Source: an uncultured Ideonella sp.
Lineage (GTDB): Bacteria > Pseudomonadota > Gammaproteobacteria > Burkholderiales > Burkholderiaceae
Direction: 5' to 3'
Length of the DNA stretch: 12,100 nt
NCBI GenBank assembly: GCA_946479475.1
Contig: CAMLGG010000162.1
Span: 1 to 12,100 of the forward strand
Shown here piece by piece: positions 1-5,920 of the stretch (within the stretch, counting starts at the first letter, position 1; the number at the start of each line of letters is the position of its first letter). The position numbers and the translations under genes were made by a program. The notes beneath the pieces are model-generated. The model worked only from the letters and a program-made list of their open reading frames with translations, did not search any database and was not told the origin of the DNA.

Positions 1-55
1 CTGAGCTTGTCGAAGCCTCGTGCGAACGGCCCTTCGACAGGCTCAGGGCGAACGG
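1..55. repeat. Dispersed palindromic repeat, copy 1 (cut by window edge)
   Basis: This stretch is identical over 55 bases to positions 107-161. It is an imperfect inverted repeat: a left arm containing GAGCTTGTCGAAG and a right arm containing CTTCGACAGGCTCAG, separated by a short spacer with GTGCGAACGG. The left outer part lies outside the window. I recall elements of this type as very common intergenic repeats in high-GC betaproteobacteria. The inverted arms and duplication are seen directly; the family assignment is from memory. Confidence 0.8.
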
Positions 56-98
56 ACGTGGGTGGTCGAGATTTGGATGGCACCGGCACTCCCTTCCC

Positions 99-161
99 CG
101 TTCGGGCTGAGCTTGTCGAAGCCTCGTGCGAACGGCCCTTCGACAGGCTCAGGGCGAACGG
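99..161. repeat. Dispersed palindromic repeat, copy 2 (complete)
   Basis: This is a full copy of the palindromic element. The outer arms CGTTCGGGCTGAG and CTCAGGGCGAACG, and the inner arms TTGTCGAAG and CTTCGACAG, pair with only a few mismatches, so the transcript could form a long hairpin. It is in the same orientation as copy 1, and about 50 bases of non-repeat sequence separate them. The short ORFs running through it show no protein-like composition and translate the repeat itself. Confidence 0.85.
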
Positions 162-288
162 GCGTGGTGCGGCCCAGAGCAAACAGAGGGTTGATGCGGC
201 GCAGGGCAAACAGAGGGTTGGTGCGGCCCAGGGCCAACAGGGTTGGTGCGGCTCAAGGTGAACGGGGGTGCGGCTCAAAGTGAATGGG
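146..288. repeat. Degenerate tandem array derived from the repeat's right arm
   Basis: Six head-to-tail units can be laid out at 146-170, 171-197, 198-224, 225-249, 250-271 and 272-288. Each begins GGC(C/T/G)CA, continues with a G/C-rich run and an AAC or AAT, and most end in GGTGC or GATGC. The first unit is the right arm of palindromic copy 2 itself, so the array looks like a local tandem amplification of that arm that has since diverged. Unit length drifts from 27 to about 22 bases. No coding function is apparent. Confidence 0.7.
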
Positions 289-319
289 ACATCGGAAAGG
301 CCGCTTCAAGAACATGAAG

Positions 320-344
320 GGCCGGCGCATCGGATGCGCCGGCC
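320..344 (-). terminator. Hairpin terminator candidate after the S15 peptidase gene
   Basis: A perfect 11-bp stem (320-330 paired with 334-344) with a 3-base loop lies 20 bases past the minus-strand stop codon at 365. On the minus strand it is followed by CTTCATGTTCTT, which is pyrimidine-rich but not a clean U run. The stem is strong enough for an intrinsic or hairpin-assisted terminator, and its position fits. Confidence 0.6.
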
Positions 345-364
345 GCGAGCCGTTCAAGCCACGA

Positions 365-2179
365 TCACTTCGATCCCTCGAAGAACTCGCGGACGAATTC
401 GCGCACGTCGCGAGTCGGTCCCGGCGGGCCGACCAGGGTGGTGGCCATGGGCGCCAGCGGCCGGGCGGCGCCGAGGGAGGCCAGGCTGCCGGAAAGCGGC
501 ATCACGATCCAGGAGTTCTCGGTGTCGACCGTGGCGGTGACGGGCTCGTAGGCGATCAGCGGGTTGGCCTTCTCCGCAGTGATCACCAGGCCCAGGTTGT
601 GGCCCTTGGCGAAGATGCGGTCGTCGGTGTTGATCTCCCAGGTCAGCGTGTACCACTTGCCCGGCACCAGCTCGCGCTGGTGGGTCCACGACTTGTGGTG
701 GCCCAGGTCGGCGATCGTGCGCGAGACGATGAAGGCGGCGTTGTTGTTGTAGTCGACCACCCGCGCCTGCAGGCCGGCCGTCTTGCGGTCGACCTTGACG
801 CGCAGGGTGAGCGTGGCGGTGCCGGATTCGCGCACCTTGTCGGCCAGCGCATCGCTCATGAACACCAGCCGGTCGCCGCGCGGGTCGGTGGGGTTGTTCA
901 CGATGGAGTCGCTCGAATACTCCGCCGACTGGGTGAAGCTCAGGTAGCGCTTGCCCTGGACGGCGTTGCCGCCCCGCGTGCTCAACGCGCCGGCCAGGCG
1001 CCCGAGCGGGGACGTCAGCATGAGCTGCTGGTCCGTCGTGCCTTCGGGTGGCCACTGCTTGTCGGTGGACCACGTCGAATCCTCGCGCTGGATGATGGCC
1101 TGCGGCTCCTTCGGGGCGCCGTTGTCCAGCCCCTGCAGGTAGTAGTCGAACCATTGCAGCAGCGGCGTCGTGTAGGTCGAGCCGAAGGAGTAGTAAGGCT
1201 CGATGTGCTGGCCCTGGTGCAGGAAGATGCGGCGCTTGATGCCGTGCTTGCCCAGCTCGTCCCACCACTCGCCGAACTGGCGCGTCTTCACGTTCTCGTC
1301 GTTCAGTCCGTGCACCACGAAGACGCTGGCCTTCATCTTCGAGGCGTCCAGGCGATAGTCGCGCACGGCCCACCAGTCGTTGTAGCTGCCCGTCGGGTCG
1401 TCGGAGTGCTCCTGCAGGCGCGGCGTCATGTCGCGGCAGAACTGGCTGTCGTAGTTGCTGACGAAGTCGTTCAGGAAGGCCACGTGCTGCTCGTAGAACG
1501 GGATGCCGTTGCCGCGCGTGTAGTCGTACCAGCTCGAGATGGCCGCGACCGGCACGATGGTCTCCAGGCCCTTCACGCCGGTGGCGGCGACCGAGTTCGC
1601 GATCGTGCCATCCCAGGAGACGCCGATCATCCCGGTCTTGCCGTCGGTCCACTCGGTCGCATCGGCCCGGGAGCCGTCCGGGTGGTAGCCGTTGGCGCGG
1701 CCGTTGGCCCAGTCGATGACGGCCTTGGTGCCGCGCACCTCGCGCTCGCCGCCGACGTCTGCGCAGCCTGTCGAGAAGTCGGTACCGGGCAACGCGACCG
1801 TCGCGACGGCGTAGCCCCGCGGCACGAAGAAGTCGGTTTCCCAGGCGTCGCGCGTGCCGTTGAAGAAGTACGGCGACGCATGGATGATCAGCGGCACCTT
1901 GTCGCCGCCGGCGTCCGGCCGGGTCACCTCGACGCGGATGGTGTCGATCTTGCCGTCATGGTCGCGGTCGACGCCCGTCTCGACGTTCACCACTTCGGTG
2001 ATGGCCAGCGCGCGGTCGAAGTAGGGCACCGTCTTGTTGCCCACGACCCAGGGCTTGTTCGGCTTGGCCGCGACCGCGGCCGTGGCGAAGCCGCTCAGCG
2101 CGGCAGCCGTTGCGAGCACGCAAGCGGCGATATGAGCGGGCGAGCTGCGGCAAGCGCCGGCCCGGCGAGTTGAAGCCAT
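365..2179 (-). CDS. Secreted Xaa-Pro dipeptidyl-peptidase-like protein (peptidase family S15)
   Basis: This 604-residue exported alpha/beta-hydrolase most resembles the S15 Xaa-Pro dipeptidyl-peptidases, which remove X-Pro dipeptides from peptide N-termini. The related CocE-type acyl esterases are the main alternative. Residues 1-38 form a Sec signal peptide with an Arg-rich start, a hydrophobic core and a likely cut near AVA-A at 37/38. The nucleophile elbow is GVSWDG with Ser188. Asp294 in HGLNDEN and His325 in HQGQH complete a plausible triad. The YDY motif (residues 218-220) just after the elbow strand is typical of the family. The C-terminal part, from about residue 385, is the jelly-roll beta domain of S15/CocE proteins, including a DNLG-like GHNLGLVI segment. 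I chose the ATG at 2179 because GAGGGG (2191-2186) lies 6 bases upstream and the signal peptide begins there. An in-frame TTG at 2206 would add nine residues and has no comparable support. The gene stands alone, divergent from the DJ-1-like lipoprotein gene. The substrate is unproven. Confidence 0.88.
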   Translation of the reverse strand: MASTRRAGACRSSPAHIAACVLATAAALSGFATAAVAAKPNKPWVVGNKTVPYFDRALAITEVVNVETGVDRDHDGKIDTIRVEVTRPDAGGDKVPLIIHASPYFFNGTRDAWETDFFVPRGYAVATVALPGTDFSTGCADVGGEREVRGTKAVIDWANGRANGYHPDGSRADATEWTDGKTGMIGVSWDGTIANSVAATGVKGLETIVPVAAISSWYDYTRGNGIPFYEQHVAFLNDFVSNYDSQFCRDMTPRLQEHSDDPTGSYNDWWAVRDYRLDASKMKASVFVVHGLNDENVKTRQFGEWWDELGKHGIKRRIFLHQGQHIEPYYSFGSTYTTPLLQWFDYYLQGLDNGAPKEPQAIIQREDSTWSTDKQWPPEGTTDQQLMLTSPLGRLAGALSTRGGNAVQGKRYLSFTQSAEYSSDSIVNNPTDPRGDRLVFMSDALADKVRESGTATLTLRVKVDRKTAGLQARVVDYNNNAAFIVSRTIADLGHHKSWTHQRELVPGKWYTLTWEINTDDRIFAKGHNLGLVITAEKANPLIAYEPVTATVDTENSWIVMPLSGSLASLGAARPLAPMATTLVGPPGPTRDVREFVREFFEGSK

Positions 2180-2199
2180 GTGTGTCCCCTCGAAAGAAG

Positions 2200-2212
2200 T
2201 GATCAACGATCA
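2200..2212. promoter_or_regulatory. Small dyad TGATC-AAC-GATCA in the peptidase leader
   Basis: This is a perfect 5-bp inverted repeat with a 3-base centre, located 21 bases upstream of the chosen start of the S15 peptidase gene. It could be an operator or a small RNA hairpin upstream of the ribosome binding site. Dyads of this size also occur by chance, so the assignment is weak. Confidence 0.2.
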
Positions 2213-2276
2213 AGGACGTAGGCGACTTTGCGGCGGCTGCCACCTGCGATGCCGCGCCCGACGGCGAGGCGCGCAG

Positions 2277-2306
2277 ATTCTGGACAGTCGCGCATCGGCG
2301 GGTCAA
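2277..2306 (-). promoter_or_regulatory. Candidate sigma-70 promoter for the S15 peptidase gene
   Basis: On the minus strand, TTGACC (2306-2301) is followed after 18 bases by CAGAAT (2282-2277). These match the -35 and -10 consensus at 5 of 6 and 4 of 6 positions. Transcription would start near 2270, giving a leader of about 90 bases. The TTGACC also forms one arm of a dyad (GGTCAA 2301-2306, TTGACC 2320-2325), which could be a regulator site overlapping the -35. This is a pattern match only. Confidence 0.35.
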
Positions 2307-2416
2307 TGCGCCCGCGGCCTTGACCTTGGGGGGCGTGGCCCGTGGTGGCGGCGGGCGATGACGGATGTTGAAGGTGCCCTCGGCGGTCGACCGGCCGCCT
2401 GGACGGAACCCATCGC

Positions 2417-2430
2417 GCGACCAAGGTCGC
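2417..2430. promoter_or_regulatory. Palindrome GCGACC-AA-GGTCGC upstream of the DJ-1-like lipoprotein gene
   Basis: This 14-base near-perfect palindrome has 6-bp arms. It lies about 50 bases before the lipoprotein start, in a gene-free divergent region where a dimeric regulator could bind. Its arms share GGTC with the dyad at 2301-2325. No good -10/-35 pair for the plus strand was found nearby. Confidence 0.2.
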
Positions 2431-2465
2431 CGCGCTTCGGCTACACCGGCCCCTTTCGCCCCGCC

Positions 2466-2472
2466 GAAGGAG
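2466..2472 (+). promoter_or_regulatory. Ribosome binding site fixing the DJ-1-like lipoprotein start
   Basis: GAAGGAG ends 6 bases before the ATG at 2479. It selects this start over the in-frame upstream start at 2365, which would put 38 basic, non-signal residues in front of a lipoprotein signal peptide. Confidence 0.75.
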
Positions 2473-2478
2473 CCATGG

Positions 2479-3612
2479 ATGAGCCTGAGAGGATGGCACT
2501 TCCCGATCGCGGCCGGCATCGCCGCACTCGGGCTCGCCGGATGCGGCAGGCAGGAGCTGCCGCCCGCCCCTGACGATCCCGCCGCCGCGGCGCGGCAGGA
2601 GCAGGAGTTCGTCTCGGCGATGAGGCCGGCGCGCCCCGGCCGGCCGGTGGTGGCCATCGTCGCGCTGAACGAATCCACCGAGACCACCGACCTGCTGTTG
2701 CCGCATGCTGTGCTGACCCGCGCCGACGTGGCGGACGTGACGGTCGTGGCGCCCCGGCCCGGCACCGTCAGGCTCTACCCCGCCCTGCAGGTCGAGGCCG
2801 AGATGGATTTCGCCGCCTTCGACCGCGCACATCCGTCCGGGGCGGACTACGTGATCGTCCCCGCGATGGAGCCGGCGGACGATGAAGCTGTCGCGCAGTG
2901 GCTGCGCGGCCAGTCCTCGCGTGGCGCGAAGGTCATCGGCGTGTGCGTCGGGGCGCTCGTCGTCGCCAACGCCGGCCTGCTGGATGACCGCCGCTACGTG
3001 AGCCATTGGTATGTCCGCGACGACATCGCGAAGCAGCATCCGGGCGCCAGCTTCGTCCCCCACCGGCGCTACGTGGCGGATCGCGGCGTGGCCACGACCA
3101 CCGGCATCACCGCCTCGGTGCCGACGATGCTTGCGCTCGTCGAGGCGCTCGGCGGCGAAGAGCGGGCCAGGGCCGTTGCCGACGAGCTGGGCGTCAAGGC
3201 CTGGACGCCGGCGCATGACAGCAACCGCTTCGGGCTGACCGGCGCGCGGCGCTGGGGCTACGTCGCCGACAAGGCGGCGTTCTGGCGACGGGAGAAGCGC
3301 GTGGTCGAGGTGGCCGACGGCAGCGATGACATCGCGCTGGCCTTCGCCGTCGACGGCTGGTCGCGCACCGGCCTCGTCTCGACACAGGCCGTCTCGGCGC
3401 GATCCCCGGTGCGCCTGCGCAGCGGCCTCGCGCTCAGCACACGGCCCGCAGTCGATGAAGCGCAGCGCGTGCCGCTGGCACCCGGCCTCAAGCCCGTGCA
3501 GCAACTGGATCGAACACTGTGCGACATCGAGTCGCACCTGGGTCCGCAACGCCGCGACCGCGTCGAGCAGGAGCTCGAGTACCCGTCGCGCCCGGACCCG
3601 TGCAGCGGCTGA
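2479..3612 (+). CDS. Lipoprotein with DJ-1/PfpI (GlxA-type) domain
   Basis: This 377-residue protein starts with a lipoprotein signal peptide. The N-terminus MSLRGWHF is followed by a hydrophobic core and the lipobox LAGC with Cys22, so it should be lipid-anchored outside the cytoplasm. A short linker rich in Pro, Asp and Ala leads to a DJ-1/PfpI domain at about residues 55-225. That domain has strand VVAIVAL, a TTDLLLPHAVL helix whose Asp71 aligns with the conserved acid of GlxA-like proteins, and the nucleophile elbow VIGVCVGAL with Cys156. It continues with NAGLLDDRR, SHW (His176) and a TTTGITASVPTML segment. This is the arrangement found at the N-terminus of GlxA-type AraC regulators, but no helix-turn-helix follows. 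Residues 226-377 are a family-specific C-terminal extension without recognised motifs. Activity is unknown; isonitrile hydratase-like, glyoxalase-like and purely ligand-binding roles are all possible. The phospholipase C gene follows after 87 bases. Confidence 0.82.
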   Translation: MSLRGWHFPIAAGIAALGLAGCGRQELPPAPDDPAAAARQEQEFVSAMRPARPGRPVVAIVALNESTETTDLLLPHAVLTRADVADVTVVAPRPGTVRLYPALQVEAEMDFAAFDRAHPSGADYVIVPAMEPADDEAVAQWLRGQSSRGAKVIGVCVGALVVANAGLLDDRRYVSHWYVRDDIAKQHPGASFVPHRRYVADRGVATTTGITASVPTMLALVEALGGEERARAVADELGVKAWTPAHDSNRFGLTGARRWGYVADKAAFWRREKRVVEVADGSDDIALAFAVDGWSRTGLVSTQAVSARSPVRLRSGLALSTRPAVDEAQRVPLAPGLKPVQQLDRTLCDIESHLGPQRRDRVEQELEYPSRPDPCSG

Positions 3613-3633
3613 GGCCCACCGACGGGCGGCCCG

Positions 3634-3667
3634 CCAACATCTTCCTGTCATGCACGCCCCCTAGCGT
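3634..3667 (+). promoter_or_regulatory. Candidate Pho box and -10 for the phospholipase C gene
   Basis: CTGTCAT at 3645-3651 is an exact PhoB half-site. CCAACAT at 3634-3640 matches 4 of 7 positions of the half-site and lies at the 11-base repeat distance typical of Pho boxes. TAGCGT (3662-3667) begins 10 bases after the box, the usual distance for a PhoB-dependent -10. A start near 3674 would leave a leader of about 26 bases carrying the ribosome binding site. In Pseudomonas aeruginosa the homologous phospholipase C genes are phosphate-starvation regulated. The second half-site is degenerate, so this remains a prediction. Confidence 0.45.
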
Positions 3668-3699
3668 CGCCGGTTCCAGCAGACGCCAGGAGTACACGC

Positions 3700-5814
3700 A
3701 TGACCCACGACGCCTCACGACGTTCCATCCTCAAGCTCATCGGCGCCGGCGCCACCGCCGGCGTGGTGCCGCCCAGCATCGCCCGCGCGCTGGCCATCCC
3801 GGCCCACCAGCGCACCGGCACCATCGACGACGTCGAGCACGTCGTGATCCTGATGCAGGAGAACCGCTCGTTCGACCATCTCTTCGGCACGCTGCGCGGC
3901 GTGCGGGGCTTCGGCGACCCTCGAACCATCCCGCTGCCCTCTGGCCAGCCGGTGTGGCACCAGCCCGACGGCCAGGGCGGCGAGCTGCTGCCCTTCCGCC
4001 CGCCGGTGGAGAACCTCGGCCTGACGTTCCTCCCCGATCCGCCGCACGGCTGGAACGACACCCACGCGGCATGGAACGAGGGCCGGCACGACCAGTTCGT
4101 GCCGAACAAGGGCCTTTCGGCGATGACGTACCACCAGCGCGCCGACCTGCCCTTCCACTTCGCGCTGGCCGACGCCTTCACCGTCTGCGACCACTACCAC
4201 TGCTCGCTGATGGGCCCCACCGACCCGAACCGCTACCACCTGTGGACCGGCTGGGTCGGCAACGACGGCAACGGCGGCGGCCCGGTCATCACCAACGCCG
4301 AGGCCGGCTACGACTGGTCCACCTATCCCGAGCGCCTGGAGCGCAACGGCGTGTCGTGGAAGGTCTACCAGGACGAAGGCGAAGGCCTGGATGCCGGGCA
4401 CTACTGGGGCTGGACGGGCGACGCCTACATCGGCAACTACGGCGACAACTCGCTGCTGTACTTCCACCAGTACCAGAACGCCCAGCCGGGCGATCCGCTG
4501 TTCGAGAAGGCCCGCACCGGCACCCGCATCGCGGAGCAGGGCCGCGACCCGAACCGACTGCTCGACCTCCTGCGCGCCGACGTGGCCGCCGGCCGGCTCG
4601 CCCAGGTCACCTGGATCGTCGCGCCCGAGGCCTACAGCGAGCACCCCAACTGGCCGGCCGACTACGGCGCCTGGTACGTCTCGCAGGTGCTGGACATCCT
4701 CACCGCCAACCCCGAGGTGTGGAGCAGGACCGTGCTGTTCGTCAACTACGACGAGGAAGGCGGCTTCTTCGACCACATGCCGCCTCCGGTGCCGCCGCAG
4801 ACGCCGCAGCAGGGCGACTCCACCGTCTCGATCGCCAACGAGATCTTCCCCGGCGACGGCACGCACCCGGCCGCGCCGTACGGCCTGGGCATGCGCGTGC
4901 CGATGATCGTCTGCTCGCCCTGGAGCAAGGGCGGCTACGTGAACTCGCAGGTCTTCGACCACACCTCGGTCATCCGCTTCCTGGAGGCCCGCTTCGCCAA
5001 GGGCAACCCGGACCTGGTCGAGTCGAACATCACCGCCTGGCGCCGTGCCGTGGCGGGCGACCTGCTCTCGGCCTTCGACTTCGCGACGCCGAACGCCAAG
5101 GTGCCGGCCCTGCCCGACACCTCGGCCTTCTTCCCGCCCGACCTGGAGCGGCACGACGACTACGAGGTCGAGCGGCCCGGCAACGAGAAGCTGCCGAAGC
5201 AGGAGCACGGCGTGCGCCGCGCCCGGCCCCTGCCCTACGCGCTGCATGCCCACGGTGCCGTGGGCCGCACGGATGGCTCGTTCCGCATCGGCTTCTCGAA
5301 CGCGGGCCGGCAGACGGCGGTGTTCCAGGTGCACTCGGCGCGCGCGACCGACCTTCCGCGCGGCTACACCGTCGAGCCCGGCAAGAAGCTGGTGGGCACC
5401 TGGGCGGTCGCGGCCCAGGGAGTGAACGACTACGACCTGGGCGTGCGCGGGCCCAACGGCTTCTACCGCGCCTTCAAGGGCCGCGTCAGCGGTGCCGGCC
5501 ACGCGATGCTGGACGTGCGGGCCGAGTACGACGCCGATGGCCACGGACTCTCGCTCGTCATCCGCAACCTGGCGGCGCAAGCCGCCGACGTGCGGGTGCT
5601 CGATCGCTACACCCGCGCCGGCCTCGGCCTGCAGCTCGCCTCCGGCCAGGCCGAGCGGCTGCATTTCGACCTGCGGGTGACGTTCGGCTGGTACGACCTG
5701 CGCGTCACGCAGGCCGGCGATCCCGGCTTTGCCGTCGAGCTGGCCGGCCACGTCGAGAACGGCGAGGCGAGCATCAGCGATCCGGTGCTGGGCGGCTTCA
5801 AGCTGGCGGTTTGA
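3700..5814 (+). CDS. Tat-exported phosphocholine-type phospholipase C
   Basis: This 704-residue enzyme belongs to the PlcN/PlcH family of bacterial phospholipases C, which hydrolyse phosphatidylcholine or sphingomyelin to release phosphocholine. The N-terminus has a twin-arginine signal, SRRSILK at residues 6-12, followed by a hydrophobic stretch. The phosphoesterase domain (about residues 44-435) shows ENRSFDHLFG (Glu54, Asn55), GPTDPNR with the likely nucleophile Thr174, SEHPNWP (His315) and the metal-binding DEEGGFFDH (Asp351, Glu352, Asp358, His359). RVPMIVCSPWSKGG at about 399-412 is also diagnostic. Two C-terminal beta domains follow at roughly 500-595 and 600-700, as in the family. Length is normal. 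AGGAG at 3688-3692 sits 7 bases before the ATG. It could be expressed with the upstream DJ-1-like gene or from its own promoter, which carries a Pho-box-like site. Whether it is haemolytic cannot be read from sequence; no chaperone gene like plcR is next to it. Confidence 0.93.
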   Translation: MTHDASRRSILKLIGAGATAGVVPPSIARALAIPAHQRTGTIDDVEHVVILMQENRSFDHLFGTLRGVRGFGDPRTIPLPSGQPVWHQPDGQGGELLPFRPPVENLGLTFLPDPPHGWNDTHAAWNEGRHDQFVPNKGLSAMTYHQRADLPFHFALADAFTVCDHYHCSLMGPTDPNRYHLWTGWVGNDGNGGGPVITNAEAGYDWSTYPERLERNGVSWKVYQDEGEGLDAGHYWGWTGDAYIGNYGDNSLLYFHQYQNAQPGDPLFEKARTGTRIAEQGRDPNRLLDLLRADVAAGRLAQVTWIVAPEAYSEHPNWPADYGAWYVSQVLDILTANPEVWSRTVLFVNYDEEGGFFDHMPPPVPPQTPQQGDSTVSIANEIFPGDGTHPAAPYGLGMRVPMIVCSPWSKGGYVNSQVFDHTSVIRFLEARFAKGNPDLVESNITAWRRAVAGDLLSAFDFATPNAKVPALPDTSAFFPPDLERHDDYEVERPGNEKLPKQEHGVRRARPLPYALHAHGAVGRTDGSFRIGFSNAGRQTAVFQVHSARATDLPRGYTVEPGKKLVGTWAVAAQGVNDYDLGVRGPNGFYRAFKGRVSGAGHAMLDVRAEYDADGHGLSLVIRNLAAQAADVRVLDRYTRAGLGLQLASGQAERLHFDLRVTFGWYDLRVTQAGDPGFAVELAGHVENGEASISDPVLGGFKLAV

Positions 5815-5850
5815 CAAAAGTCAATCCAGGGCGCCGACGACGACGCGGCC

Positions 5851-5879
5851 TTCAGTCCCGGCACTGAACGGCCGATAAG
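5851..5879 (+). promoter_or_regulatory. Candidate promoter and dyad for the HD-GYP gene
   Basis: GCCGATAA at 5871-5878 is an exact match to the -10 of flagellar sigma-28 promoters, but the corresponding -35 position (5852) reads TCAG rather than TAAA. Alternatively TTCAGT (5851-5856), a 17-base spacer and GATAAG (5874-5879) make a moderate sigma-70 promoter. TTCAGT and ACTGAA (5863-5868) form a perfect 6-bp dyad with a 6-base centre, placed where a repressor would cover the -35. Either promoter gives a leader of about 35 bases. Confidence 0.4.
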
Positions 5880-5920
5880 CTCGGGAGCCCTGCCATCGAG
5901 GCAGTAGCGCAAGCCTGCCT

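Noticed and set aside
7..283. Small proteins of 84 and 87 residues encoded across the repeats
   Set aside because: They translate the palindromic and tandem repeats themselves in several frames, with no ribosome binding site.
1..288. CRISPR array
   Set aside because: There are only two 55-base palindromic copies, and the tandem units are contiguous and degenerate with no unique spacers of constant length. No cas genes are nearby.
284..2173. Long plus-strand open frame (629 residues) opposite the S15 peptidase
   Set aside because: It is antisense to a gene with clear signal peptide and catalytic motifs. Its translation is Val/Arg/Gly-rich with no domain, as expected for the mirror frame of GC-rich coding DNA.
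5811..5824. TTGAC-AAAA-GTCAA at the end of the phospholipase C gene, as terminator or TTGACA -35
   Set aside because: The 5-bp A/T-containing stem overlaps the stop codon and is too weak for a terminator. No -10 stands 16-18 bases after the TTGACA.
3519..5867. Very long open frames of 782 residues (plus) and 700 residues (minus, 3715-5817) over the phospholipase C gene
   Set aside because: Both overlap the phospholipase C frame completely, are Arg/Pro/Ala- or Val/Gly/Ala-rich low-complexity translations and lack motifs.
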